Shown here: in pieces, positions 25,008 through 33,731 of the stretch
Layout of the letters: every line of letters begins with the position of its first letter
Position numbering within the stretch: the first letter of the stretch is position 1
NCBI GenBank assembly: GCA_903868125.1
Contig: CAIPUE010000017.1
Coordinates: 1 to 64,000 of the forward strand
DNA: 64,000 nt
Reading direction: 5' to 3'
Source of the DNA: an uncultured bacterium
GTDB taxonomy: Bacteria > Cyanobacteriota > Vampirovibrionia > Gastranaerophilales > Gastranaerophilaceae
Notes under the pieces: model-generated
What the model was told of the DNA's origin: nothing
Databases searched by the model: none
The model's input: the letters and a program-made list of their open reading frames with translations, nothing else
Program-made: the position numbers and the translations under genes

Positions 25008-25972
25008 TTTATCTGATTTTAAGTTTAATCATTGGGATAAGTGCTGCAATACTCACGTGGGTTATTTTCATGGTAGAAAAGGATTTAAGCCCGAATGTGC
25101 TTAGAAGACTTGATAAAATTAAGCGTAAATCGAATGTAAGTGAATCACTTGGGACTACTAATGAAATTGATTTAAGCAGAGAAAATATTGAATATAAAAT
25201 CCCGATTTTGGGACATTTCCTCAAAAATTATCAACTCACAAAACAAATCAAAGAATTAATTCAACTTGCTGATGTAATATGGCATGTGGATACTTTTATT
25301 TTTTTTAGTTTTGCTTGTGCTTCCTTTTGTCTAATATTTTTATTTACTCCTTTCAAATTAATGACTTTGTTTTCTATTGCCGCGTTTTTTATACCGACAA
25401 TATATCTAAAATATCTTATGCATAAAAGATTTTTTGATTTTTCCAAACAATTCCCTGACGCTCTTAACCTGATGGCAAGTTCTATTAGAGCAGGACATCC
25501 GTTATTTTCTGCGATAGATATTGTTACGGGAGAAATGCCAAAACCGATTTCTGATGTATTTCAAACCGTAAAGAAAGATATATCACTTGGGATTGATACA
25601 AAAGATGCTTTTTACAGTATGATGAAAGTTATGCCCCAAAGTCTTGATTTAAGATTTTTCATAACTGCCGTATTAATCCAAAAAGAAGTTGGCGGAAACC
25701 TTGCCGAATTACTCGACAGTTTATCAAATACGATAAGAGAAAGATTTAAATTACTTGGACAATTACGTGTACAAACAGCACAAACAAGGCTTTCAGGACT
25801 AGTTATCGGCGTTGTTCCGATAGTGGTTCTTTTACTGATATCATTCATGAATCCCGAGTATATGAAACCTTTATTTAGTACCGGAGATGGACAGAAAGCG
25901 CTTTGTCTTGCAGTCGGTCTTATTATTACAGGGTTTGTTTCCATCAAAAAAATTAGTGATATAGAAATTTAG
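25004..25972 (+). CDS. tadB: Tad inner-membrane platform protein TadB
   Basis: A 322-residue T2SSF-family membrane protein. There is one membrane helix at the start (IYLILSLIIGISAAILTWVIF), a central pair at about 95-140, the cytoplasmic GspF domain at about 145-260, and a last helix pair near the C terminus. The GspF domain contains KQFPDALNLMASSIRAGHPL, FFITAVLIQKEVGGNLAELL and RLSGLVIGVVPIVVLLL. It pairs with TadC in the platform to which CpaF binds. Start overlaps cpaF by 4 bp. Confidence 0.92.
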   Translation: MIYLILSLIIGISAAILTWVIFMVEKDLSPNVLRRLDKIKRKSNVSESLGTTNEIDLSRENIEYKIPILGHFLKNYQLTKQIKELIQLADVIWHVDTFIFFSFACASFCLIFLFTPFKLMTLFSIAAFFIPTIYLKYLMHKRFFDFSKQFPDALNLMASSIRAGHPLFSAIDIVTGEMPKPISDVFQTVKKDISLGIDTKDAFYSMMKVMPQSLDLRFFITAVLIQKEVGGNLAELLDSLSNTIRERFKLLGQLRVQTAQTRLSGLVIGVVPIVVLLLISFMNPEYMKPLFSTGDGQKALCLAVGLIITGFVSIKKISDIEI

Positions 25973-25979
25973 GAGTAAA

Positions 25980-26870
25980 ATTATTTTTATAATATCTTTA
26001 ACAATTGGAATATTATTTTTAATTTTGACTCTAATTTTAATTTATGAGCCGGTTTCTTTATTGGAAAAAAGATTTACTAAAACAACTACTCAAAAAAATA
26101 GTTTGTTTGCTGATATAACTTCTAATTTATATGAAATAATGAAGCCTTTTTCACAAAAAAATGCCAAAACTTCAAAATACTTAAGCCAAAGTAAAAATCT
26201 TCTATTACAGGCAGGATACGCTTCATCGGAAGAAGATATAATAAAATATGACGCCAAGAAACTGATAAAAGTCTTTTTAACAGGTATATTTTGTACCATT
26301 TTATTATTTATATCTTTTTCGCTAAACACTCTTACAATTTCAATTATCGCTCTTTATCTCGTTTACAAATTGCCTGAGATGCAATTAAAAAAAGAAATAA
26401 AAATACGCCAAAAAGAATTTATGAAATATTTACCTGATGCGGTGGATTTATTGGCAATTTGTGTACAGGCTGGTTTAGGCTTGGATGCTGCGTTTGAAAA
26501 AGTAGCGGAGGAATTTAGTTTAACTTCTAAAACTGTTTCAGTCGAATTTTCGAGATTAAATAAAGACATTCTTTCGGGCTTAAACCGTGAAGATGCGTAT
26601 AAAAATTTAATTTTAAGAAATAAAAACCAAGAGTTACAATCGTTTGTGGCGTTGCTTATTCAAACAGACCGATTAGGAACAAGTATAACCCAATCACTAA
26701 AAGCGTTTTGTGATTCAATGAGAACCAGAAAACAACAACGAATCGAGGAATTATCTCAACAGGCAAGTACAAAAATGACTATACCTATGGTGCTTTGTAT
26801 GTTACCATCGATATTTATTATAATAATGTACCCTGCAGTTCAAAAGATTATGGTAAATTTGGGACATTGA
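25980..26870 (+). CDS. tadC: Tad inner-membrane platform protein TadC (probable AUU start)
   Basis: The second T2SSF protein, 296 residues from the proposed start. The core is clear: KYLPDAVDLLAICVQAGLGL, then FVALLIQTDRLGTSITQSL, and a last helix PMVLCMLPSIFIIIMYPAVQ. No ATG, GTG or TTG gives a good start. A TTG at 26025 lacks a ribosome site and would cut the first membrane helix in half. AGGAG at 25971-25975 instead points to an ATT at 25980 (or 25983), and translation from there (IIFIISLTIGILFLILTLIL) matches the TadB N terminus codon by codon. Alternatives are a TTG start or a sequence error. Confidence 0.85.
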   Translation: MIFIISLTIGILFLILTLILIYEPVSLLEKRFTKTTTQKNSLFADITSNLYEIMKPFSQKNAKTSKYLSQSKNLLLQAGYASSEEDIIKYDAKKLIKVFLTGIFCTILLFISFSLNTLTISIIALYLVYKLPEMQLKKEIKIRQKEFMKYLPDAVDLLAICVQAGLGLDAAFEKVAEEFSLTSKTVSVEFSRLNKDILSGLNREDAYKNLILRNKNQELQSFVALLIQTDRLGTSITQSLKAFCDSMRTRKQQRIEELSQQASTKMTIPMVLCMLPSIFIIIMYPAVQKIMVNLGH

Positions 26871-26890
26871 TTCTTAAAAAGATGGCAAAA

Positions 26891-26961
26891 GTAGTGCCGA
26901 ATGGCAATCCCGCCGAGATTAAAAGAAAAAAGGGTCGGGCAAAAAATTTGCCCGACCCTAA
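26891..26961. terminator. Hairpin between convergent tadC and rpsP
   Basis: GGGTCGGGCAAA...TTTGCCCGACCC (26934-26961) is a long perfect stem. On the minus strand it ends in a T-run read from AAAAGAAAAAA, fitting an rpsP terminator. A degenerate GTAG...CCGCCG hairpin copy lies just before it at 26891-26915. Both serve convergent genes. Confidence 0.8.
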
Positions 26962-26977
26962 ATATATATTTTAAAAT

Positions 26978-27448
26978 TTACGCTTCTGCTTTTGGAGCTT
27001 CAACTGTCTCAGCAGGAACTTCAACTGCCGCGGGAGCTTCTGCTTCCTTTACAGTTGCAGCTTCTACAGCCTTAGTTTTTGCTTCTTCAGCAGCGGCAGC
27101 TTTTGCAGCTTTAGCCTCTTCAGCAGCCTTTGCGTTAGCCGCTTTTTCAGCTTCTAATTTCGCAACTGCCTTTTTAGACAATTTCTTTTCAGTCTTTGGC
27201 TTGTAATTCAATGTGCCTTCGTCAGTACAGTTATCGATTAGATATTTAACTGTATCCGTTGGTTGGGCACCTTTTTTAATCCAATCAAGAGCCGTTACTT
27301 TATCTAACTTCATGATTTTTGTTTTCGGATTGTAGTGTCCCAATTCTTGAACCGGTCTACCCTCACGCTTTGTCATTGCCTCAATTACGATAATTCTGTA
27401 TGCAGGGGATTTTTTAGCACCCAGTCTTTTTAGTCTTATTTTTAACAT
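26978..27448 (-). CDS. rpsP: 30S ribosomal protein S16 with Ala/Glu/Lys tail
   Basis: Residues 1-85 are a standard S16 (LKIRLKRLGAKKSPAYRIIV, RPVQELGHYNPK, ALDWIKKGAQPTDTVKYLI). The last 65 or so residues are an Ala/Lys/Glu/Val-rich low-complexity extension (KAAEEAKAAKAAAAEEAK, then a PAAVEVPAETVEAP run). S16 is usually 80-110 residues, although tailed forms occur in several phyla. The genes that often follow (KH-domain protein, rimM, trmD) are not adjacent here. Confidence 0.96.
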   Translation of the reverse strand: MLKIRLKRLGAKKSPAYRIIVIEAMTKREGRPVQELGHYNPKTKIMKLDKVTALDWIKKGAQPTDTVKYLIDNCTDEGTLNYKPKTEKKLSKKAVAKLEAEKAANAKAAEEAKAAKAAAAEEAKTKAVEAATVKEAEAPAAVEVPAETVEAPKAEA

Positions 27449-27487
27449 GTTTTTTATTCCTTTTTTGTTCTTTTCTACTGTTAAGAA

Positions 27488-27545
27488 TCCGCCGCTTGAT
27501 TCTTGACTTGATGGCGTAAGAGGACGCCTTGATAATTATATCTAA
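27488..27545 (-). promoter_or_regulatory. Structured leader of rpsP
   Basis: Read on the minus strand, the region before rpsP contains two small stems: GGCG-TCCTCTTA-CGCC and GAATC-AAGCGGCG-GATTC. It may be a 5' UTR with a regulatory fold, but nothing beyond the two stems supports this. Confidence 0.35.
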
Positions 27546-27574
27546 ACACAATCAAAATCAATAATCAAGCTTTA

Positions 27575-27607
27575 AAAAAGTAGGTCAGTAAATCCAACCT
27601 ACTTTTT
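27575..27607 (-). terminator. Terminator after class II aldolase
   Basis: AAAAAGTAGGT (27575-27585) pairs with ACCTACTTTTT (27597-27607). Read on the minus strand it gives a stem with a T-rich end just after the aldolase stop. It also belongs to the GTAGG hairpin family. Confidence 0.75.
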
Positions 27608-27630
27608 ATATTTTACATTTTGCTTTTTAC

Positions 27631-28593
27631 TTACTGAGCGTGTCCTGCGGTACCGAGAACTTCCATTTTATGTTTAACAAGTTCTTTAACTGCCGTTCTG
27701 CCCGGTCCCATATATTCTCTAGGGTCAAACTTAGAAGGTTCTTCTACAAAGAATTCTCTGATTGTTGAAGTCATTGCCAATCTTAAATCTGTATCAATGT
27801 TGATTTTAGCTACACCGTTTTTAGCGGCGAAAGACAACATATCTTCAGGAACACCTTGAGCATTAGGCAATTTAGCTCCGTATTTATTACATTTTTCTAC
27901 CAAATCCTTTGGAACGGAAGACGAACCGTGTAAAACGATTGGATAATCAGGAAAACCTGCTTCAGCTAAGGCTTTTTTGATTTGTCCGAGTCTTTCGAAA
28001 TCCAATTTAGCTTCACCTGCAAATTTGTAAGCACCATGGCTTGTTCCAATAGCTATTGCAAGAGAATCACAACCTGTTTCTGTAACAAATCTGACAGCTT
28101 CTTGAACATTAGTATATTTAGCGTCGGCAGCTGAAACGTTAACGTCATCTTCAACACCGGCTAACTTACCAAGCTCAGCTTCAACCGAAACTCCTCTTTC
28201 GTGAGCATATTCAACAACTTGCTTAGTTAGTGCAATATTGCCTTCTAAGTCAAATCTTGAACCGTCAATCATAACTGATGAGAAACCTCCGTCAATACAA
28301 GATTTACAAATTTCGAAATCCGCACCATGGTCTAAGTGAAGTGCAATAGGGACTGTAGTTGTCGCCAAAGCAGCTTCAACAAGTTTGATTAAGTATGTTT
28401 GGTTAGCATATTTTCTTGCACCTGCAGAAACCTGCAAAATAATCGGCGATCTTGTTTCTTCCGCCGCTTCTGCAATCGCTTGCAAAATCTCCATATTATT
28501 AACGTTATATGCGCCGATTGCGTATTTGCCGGCTAAGGCTTTTTTGAACATTTCTTCTGTTCCAACTAATTTTCTTTCACTCAAATTTGTCAT
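27631..28593 (-). CDS. fba: Class II fructose-bisphosphate aldolase
   Basis: A 320-residue Zn-dependent aldolase for the fructose-1,6-bisphosphate / triose phosphate step. The family features are visible: ALHLDHGADFEICKSCIDGGF (catalytic Asp and Zn His), SVMIDGSRFDLEGNI, SVEAELGKLAGVEDD, LAIAIGTSHGAYKF (His) and VLHGSSSVPKDLV. The C-terminal KINIDTDLRLAMT is typical. It is monocistronic, closed by its own terminator. Some relatives act on tagatose-bisphosphate; the central glycolytic role is more likely for a lone chromosomal copy. Confidence 0.95.
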   Translation of the reverse strand: MTNLSERKLVGTEEMFKKALAGKYAIGAYNVNNMEILQAIAEAAEETRSPIILQVSAGARKYANQTYLIKLVEAALATTTVPIALHLDHGADFEICKSCIDGGFSSVMIDGSRFDLEGNIALTKQVVEYAHERGVSVEAELGKLAGVEDDVNVSAADAKYTNVQEAVRFVTETGCDSLAIAIGTSHGAYKFAGEAKLDFERLGQIKKALAEAGFPDYPIVLHGSSSVPKDLVEKCNKYGAKLPNAQGVPEDMLSFAAKNGVAKINIDTDLRLAMTSTIREFFVEEPSKFDPREYMGPGRTAVKELVKHKMEVLGTAGHAQ

Positions 28594-28680
28594 GCTTTTG
28601 GACTCTCCTTCTTTTGTAATCTTACATACATTAATCTACATCAAAGACGAGAATTTTACAAGATACAGATTAGAAAGAGT

Positions 28681-28837
28681 TCTTGCTAAAAGTCCATGAA
28701 ATACACTCATTACTTAATTTTCGAGATGTTTGAAGCTTTAAATTCTCTTGTAGGGCGGGATTGCTATCCCGCCGTCTTGGATTTAAAATCTGCTTTTTGT
28801 TGTCGGGCAAGAATGCCCGACCTACTGCCCTAGGGCA
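28681..28837. repeat. Composite of three dispersed repeat modules
   Basis: Within the 256-bp gap between the GT gene and fba: 28681-28716 matches 243-276 in inverse orientation. 28750-28776 is a GTAGGGCGGGAT hairpin followed by TCTTGGATTTAAAATCTGC, a near copy of 19679-19725 with a compensatory base-pair change. 28788-28837 is an inverse copy of 90-136 (CCCTAGGGCA plus hairpin). The gap thus consists mostly of repeats. Confidence 0.85.
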
Positions 28838-28849
28838 ATTTCACTAAAA

Positions 28850-31171
28850 TCACTTTTTTACTGATGACAACGAATCGCTAGGCTTGAGCATTATATTTTC
28901 ATCCAGATGGAACTGTAATCCCATCGCGGTATGGACATTTATTAATGAAATGATCCAAGCAAGCGTTGATTCGGCACCCTGATTAGCGTTAATTCCCTGT
29001 CTTTCAAGTCCGTCACTACAACCGCCCGTTTTATAATCACAAACAGGAAGTTGCAAGTCGTTTTGCCCCAAAAACCAGCCCAAACATCTTTCGCTTTCCT
29101 CAAACCATTTTTTGTCGCCTGTTGCGATATAAACATCCAAACACGCATCAATCAAGCCCTTGACTTCAATCGGCTGTTGGTCAAACATGGAACGATTCCC
29201 GTTTATTTCAAGCCATCCGTTATTTCCTATTATAGATAAATGCCCATTCGGCGCGGTCTGAATTTTCAAAAGCCATTCTAAAGCTGTTATCCCTGTATCG
29301 TATATCTCAGAATCAGACATCCCTTTCCCCGCAATAATTAACGCATGAGGCAAAACTGCATTTGCATAAGTCGCTGTATCTTCGCACCAAAACCATTCTT
29401 CAGACGAATTATTTTTAAACAGTTGATGTATTTTTTTTGCCAAATCATCACGAAGTTTACGAGCCGAAACATCGCCGCCGTAAATCGACAAATAAGCCTG
29501 TAAGCCAAGCACTGCGTAGCCCCATGCCCGAGGTGAGGTAAAATGTTCAACTACAGGTAGCGCATCAAGAAACAAGCGCATAGCCATATTTCGAATTGAA
29601 CTGTCCGGCGCATCTTTTACCGTTATACCCAAGCCCCATAACGCTCGTGCGTGCGAATCTTCGCTTCCTGCAAGTTCCATCCACCTGCGGTCATAGGACA
29701 TAAAATTGCGAAACCTGCCGTTTTCTTCATTAAAAGCATAAAATAAAAATCCAAGATATTTTTGAATTAAAGGAAAAACTTCTTTTTCCTTCCTAAGCGA
29801 ATAATATTTCGTAATCGCGATTAATCCCCGAGCATTATCATCAACGCAATAACCATGATGAAGATTGGGAATTGTATATTTTGCGTGCTGCAAAAGTCCC
29901 GTGTCATCCGTCAATGTTTTCAGGTGGGACAAATTTATTTCGGGCAAATCGTTAAATATTTTATTATATTTAATGCCAACTTCTTGGACATTTTCAAGTA
30001 ATTTTCGTTCCTTAATCTCAGAAATCACTTTTAAATGTCTTTTGGCAACTTCTTTCCAAATCATCGCCCTGCCGTATTGGTATCCCTTAACCCTCATTAT
30101 TTCTCGTTCATGGTCGTTTGATAACAAATTATTTATTTCTTCAGCCATAGCCATAGCATTATTGAACGGAACCAATTTTCCTCGTCCGTCGGCAAGTAAT
30201 TCCTCGGCATGCCAGAACGGTGTCGAAACCACAGCCGTACCGGCACCCAGTGCATAAGCTAAAGTTCCTGATGTTATTTGCTCTTTTTTTAAATAAGGTA
30301 TGGCGTAAATTTTTGCCGTTTGAAGATATTGAATAAGCGTGTCCAGTTTGACAAAGTGATTATGAAATATAATATGATTTTCCATCCCTAATTTATTAAT
30401 CAACTGTTGCAAGTCATGTCTGTAAGAATCTCCCGATTTTTCAAGAATATGCGGGTGGGTTTGACCTACTATCACATACATAGCATTTGGGTGTTTTTCA
30501 ACAATTGCGGGCATAGCTTCTATCATTGACTCAATCCCCTTGCTGGGACCAAGAAGTCCAAAGGTAAGGATTATATCCTTATTCTCAAATCCGAAACTTT
30601 TATTAAATAATCCGGGAGTCTTAAACGTAGTATCAGGAATCCCATGCGGAATAAAAGAAATCATTTCCCTGTCTATATCATAAACTTTTATAAGTATATC
30701 AACGGCTTTTTTACTCATTACGAGCAATCTATCGGAATATTTTGCCAATCCTTTCATTATTTTTCGCTGGCCGTCGGTTGGGTCTTCAAGCACTGTGTGC
30801 AAATTCGTAATAACAGGCATTTTTAGGAATTTAATCATATGTAAAATGTGTGAACCGTCTTCTCCTCCGAAAATACCGTATTCATGTTGAACAATAACGG
30901 CATCATATTGGTTGGCATTAAGATAATCCGCTGCCCAAAAATAATCGGATTGAACATTTTGTCTTATTCTAAACTTAACTTGAGGGGGATATTTGTACCC
31001 TTCGGGGATATCATCCATGGCAACGTTTATTAAATTTTTTTCTTGTCTTAATTCTCTTGCCAGTGATTGGCTTAAATCTGTAGTAAAAGTGGCAATACCG
31101 CATTGCCTTGGGAGGTAGTTACCTATTACGGCAATTTTTCCGATATTGTCATTTTTACGTGGATTTAACAT
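28850..31171 (-). CDS. GT4 glycosyltransferase fused to a helical (alpha/alpha-toroid-like) domain
   Basis: The 773-residue protein has two parts. Residues 12-400 are a GT-B glycosyltransferase of family 4 (GNYLPRQCGIATFTTDLS, VIVQHEYGIFGGEDG, FIPHGIPD, LTFGLLGPSKGIESMIEAMP, TSGTLAYALGAGTAVVSTPF). Residues 420-755 are all-helical with repeated Trp/Gly motifs (VDDNARGLIAITKYY, MSYDRRWMELAGSEDSHARA, WGYAVLGLQAYL, FDQQPIEVKGLIDACLDVY), like the alpha/alpha barrels of glycoside hydrolases and phosphorylases. It overlaps the next GH130 gene by 17 bp and belongs to the four-gene GT4/GH130 cluster. The product glycan is unknown; the neighbours suggest mannosides. Confidence 0.85.
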   Translation of the reverse strand: MLNPRKNDNIGKIAVIGNYLPRQCGIATFTTDLSQSLARELRQEKNLINVAMDDIPEGYKYPPQVKFRIRQNVQSDYFWAADYLNANQYDAVIVQHEYGIFGGEDGSHILHMIKFLKMPVITNLHTVLEDPTDGQRKIMKGLAKYSDRLLVMSKKAVDILIKVYDIDREMISFIPHGIPDTTFKTPGLFNKSFGFENKDIILTFGLLGPSKGIESMIEAMPAIVEKHPNAMYVIVGQTHPHILEKSGDSYRHDLQQLINKLGMENHIIFHNHFVKLDTLIQYLQTAKIYAIPYLKKEQITSGTLAYALGAGTAVVSTPFWHAEELLADGRGKLVPFNNAMAMAEEINNLLSNDHEREIMRVKGYQYGRAMIWKEVAKRHLKVISEIKERKLLENVQEVGIKYNKIFNDLPEINLSHLKTLTDDTGLLQHAKYTIPNLHHGYCVDDNARGLIAITKYYSLRKEKEVFPLIQKYLGFLFYAFNEENGRFRNFMSYDRRWMELAGSEDSHARALWGLGITVKDAPDSSIRNMAMRLFLDALPVVEHFTSPRAWGYAVLGLQAYLSIYGGDVSARKLRDDLAKKIHQLFKNNSSEEWFWCEDTATYANAVLPHALIIAGKGMSDSEIYDTGITALEWLLKIQTAPNGHLSIIGNNGWLEINGNRSMFDQQPIEVKGLIDACLDVYIATGDKKWFEESERCLGWFLGQNDLQLPVCDYKTGGCSDGLERQGINANQGAESTLAWIISLINVHTAMGLQFHLDENIMLKPSDSLSSVKK

Positions 31172-32624
31172 AATTTTTGAGTCCCTTTCCTTTTTGAATA
31201 TTATTAAATAAGTCAGATAATGATACGGTTACTATTCCTGAACATGTATCAGACATTGCATATGGAATAATCAAGCTATCATTATGGAGCATCGCCCCAC
31301 AGGAATAAACTACGTTTGGGACGTACCCTTCGCGTTCTTCTTGATTGCAACTAAGCAACGGCTCACTCATATTACCAATGATTTTTACAGGATTTTCAAT
31401 ATCCAGTAGGATAACTCCAATGGAGTATTCTCTCATCGGACCTACCCCATGGGTAAGTAAAATCCACCCGTATTCTGTTTCGATAGGTGAACCACAATTG
31501 CCTATTTGCACGAATTCCCACGAGTTTTCGGGAACTTTTAAAAGTTCGGCATTATGCCAAAAGTGGATGTTATCAGAAGACATCAAGTACAAATTCTCTC
31601 CGTCAACACGAGATATCATCATGTATTTGCCGTTAATTTTTCGAGGAAAAAGTGCCATTCCTTTATTTTTTGAAAATTCTCCGTTTAGTGTAATCATCTT
31701 AAAGGTGAGAAAATCTTTTGTTTCAATAATTTGAGGCAGGATTTTATGTCCGTTATACGCAGTATAAGTCGCATAATAAGTAACACTTCCATCATCATCC
31801 ACAAATCTTACAAATCGTGCGTCTTCAATTCCGTTGCTGTCATTTTGTGAAGCAGGAAAAATGATTTTTTCTGATAATTCCTGTTCAAGTTTAAATTGTA
31901 GTTCGTAATTAGATTTTGCAAGCCACATTATGTTTTCACCGACATCCTTGTGCTCAGAATCTATAACCATCTCTAAAACCCCCATCAAATCAGAGAGCAG
32001 AAATTCCTCAGGAAGCAATTCATAAGCCAGCTTCGAAATTACATTTTCAGTTTTTTGCATTTCCGCAAGTTTTAGAAAAAATGTTGTTTTATCATAAACA
32101 GGATTGCTGGCAATATTAGCCCTTTCAGCGTAAGGACTGGTTTTATCGAAAGTGAATTCGCAATTTTTATCAACAATTCCGCTTCTAAATTCTATTGAAG
32201 AAATATGACCTTCACCTACTGAGCGAAAACTTAAAATGAAGCGTAAACTATCTTTATCCACTCCGCTTTGGTCAGGATGCGCAACGATTGAGGGGTTAAA
32301 GAATGCTGCTGCCTGAATAGAATATTCACAAGAAAAATAAGCTCCCAAAAGTGCACGTCTATTGTTACTCATCTGTACATCCCGAGGAACCAATCTTTTT
32401 ATTTCGTTGTAATTTGTATCAAACGCATCCCAAATATTTTTATGTCGATTAGAAAAATTTGTAGTTACTCTTCCCAATACTTGCTCTACGTGATCTTCAG
32501 ATAAGCTCAAAACTCTCGCTATAACCCTTTTTATGCGGTCTTCTTCTTTTGGAATATGCGGTTTTATAATAACACGCGAACAATTCGGTAAAAATTTTTC
32601 ATCAATTCTTTTAATCTTTAGCAT
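31155..32624 (-). CDS. GH130-family mannoside phosphorylase-like protein (long form)
   Basis: The 489-residue protein belongs to the five-bladed beta-propeller glycosidase-related family GH130, whose known members phosphorolyse beta-mannosides. Residues 1-250 are a family-specific N-terminal region. The propeller follows, with GIEDARFVRFVDDDGSVTYY, ILPQIIETKDFLTFKMITL, NKGMALFPRKINGKYMMISR, NCGSPIETEYGWILLTHGVG and EGYVPNVVYSCGAML. Inside, the Asp of EDARF and the Arg, Lys and His positions common to GH130 are kept. The start ATG has AAGGAA. It overlaps the GT4 fusion gene. Substrate linkage cannot be told from sequence. Confidence 0.85.
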   Translation of the reverse strand: MLKIKRIDEKFLPNCSRVIIKPHIPKEEDRIKRVIARVLSLSEDHVEQVLGRVTTNFSNRHKNIWDAFDTNYNEIKRLVPRDVQMSNNRRALLGAYFSCEYSIQAAAFFNPSIVAHPDQSGVDKDSLRFILSFRSVGEGHISSIEFRSGIVDKNCEFTFDKTSPYAERANIASNPVYDKTTFFLKLAEMQKTENVISKLAYELLPEEFLLSDLMGVLEMVIDSEHKDVGENIMWLAKSNYELQFKLEQELSEKIIFPASQNDSNGIEDARFVRFVDDDGSVTYYATYTAYNGHKILPQIIETKDFLTFKMITLNGEFSKNKGMALFPRKINGKYMMISRVDGENLYLMSSDNIHFWHNAELLKVPENSWEFVQIGNCGSPIETEYGWILLTHGVGPMREYSIGVILLDIENPVKIIGNMSEPLLSCNQEEREGYVPNVVYSCGAMLHNDSLIIPYAMSDTCSGIVTVSLSDLFNNIQKGKGLKNYVKST

Positions 32625-32649
32625 ACTTTTAATTCCTTCTTTTTGTTTA

Positions 32650-32768
32650 GTGAGAGGTGAGTTGAACAGTTGAACAGTCGAAAAGTTGAATAGTTGCGTG
32701 GGAGCTTACCGTTCACCGTTCACCGTTTACCGTTTACTCCGTCGCCCCCTCACTTCTCACCTCTCACC
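32650..32768 (-). repeat. Tandem-heptad composite element between GH130 genes
   Basis: The spacer is almost wholly repeats. GTGAGAGGTGAG (32650-32661) faces CTCACCTCTCAC (32756-32767). In between are octads GTTGAACA x2-4 and heptads CCGTTCA/CCGTTTA x4. Read on the minus strand the modules occur in the same order as in polA 4895-5030: GGTAAAC heptads, TTCAAC octads, then CTCACCT heptads. Confidence 0.85.
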
Positions 32769-32771
32769 TCG

Positions 32772-33707
32772 TCACGTTGCATTCCTCGACCTATTAAGAC
32801 ATAAGTCAATCAAATCGCTAGCCTTGGCAGTCCCAACACACATAACACTGTCAGCGCCACCCCAATAAATTTTTATATTGCCGTCATCTTCTAAAACCGC
32901 ACCGCAGGTGAAAACCACATTTGAAACATAACCTGTTATTTCATGTGGGTCTTCAGGTTGCAAAATCCAATCATCGGCAACCCCTAAGATTTTGGAAGGG
33001 TCATTTAAATCATGCAAGGCGACGCCTAGACGATAAACCGCACCGGCCATGGTTTCAAAAACGCCGTGATAGATATTCAACCAACCTTTATCTGTTTTGA
33101 TTGGAGTTGCCCCCGGACCGATTTTCATCTCATCCCAATGGTAAGGTTCGGGTTTTATTATCACTTTTGAATTCCCCCAGTGGATTAAATCAGGCGAATA
33201 CGATATCCAGATAGCCCATTTTGAGATTTCCGAATGAGGCCTATCCAGCCTCACGTACTGACCGTTAATTTTCTCAGGAAAAATCACCACATTTCTCAAA
33301 TCAGATTGAGTAATCAACGAAATACGCTCCACCGTTTTAAAATCCTTAGTTTTAGCAAGCCCTATACGAACACCATGTTTGGAATAAGCGCTGTAGGTAA
33401 GCAAAAAGTCGTCATCGATTTGGCTTATGCGAACATCCTCCACTCCATATTTTTCATATTCACTAAAAATCGCATCGGTAGATGGAGTCAAAAACGGTTC
33501 AGGTTCGACATTGAAATTGTAACCGTCCTTACTTTGAGCCATCCCGATTACGGAACGACCGTTTTGCAAATGGGAACGAAACAGCATTATATATTTGCCG
33601 TTATATTTTGTAATACCTGCGTTATGCACGGTATGAACAGAATACGGTACATTATTTTTAGTCAGAATAGGATTTTTTTTGTATCTTGTTACTATTTGAT
33701 TTTTCAT
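32772..33707 (-). CDS. GH130-family mannoside phosphorylase-like protein (short form)
   Basis: The 311-residue beta-propeller is of standard GH130 size. Motifs: NPILTKNNVPYSVHTVHNAG, IMLFRSHLQNGRSVIGMAQS, YGVEDVRISQIDDDFLLTYS, NVVIFPEKINGQYVRLDRPH, GPGATPIKTDKGWLNIYHGV and GYVSNVVFTCGAVL. Known relatives convert beta-linked mannose disaccharides or oligosaccharides with phosphate to mannose 1-phosphate. The ATG at 33707 is preferred over a TTG directly before it. It runs in the same direction as its GH130 neighbour and lies 24 bp after the second GT4 gene. Confidence 0.88.
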   Translation of the reverse strand: MKNQIVTRYKKNPILTKNNVPYSVHTVHNAGITKYNGKYIMLFRSHLQNGRSVIGMAQSKDGYNFNVEPEPFLTPSTDAIFSEYEKYGVEDVRISQIDDDFLLTYSAYSKHGVRIGLAKTKDFKTVERISLITQSDLRNVVIFPEKINGQYVRLDRPHSEISKWAIWISYSPDLIHWGNSKVIIKPEPYHWDEMKIGPGATPIKTDKGWLNIYHGVFETMAGAVYRLGVALHDLNDPSKILGVADDWILQPEDPHEITGYVSNVVFTCGAVLEDDGNIKIYWGGADSVMCVGTAKASDLIDLCLNRSRNAT

Positions 33708-33731
33708 CAATCTATATCCCCCTCCTCATTT

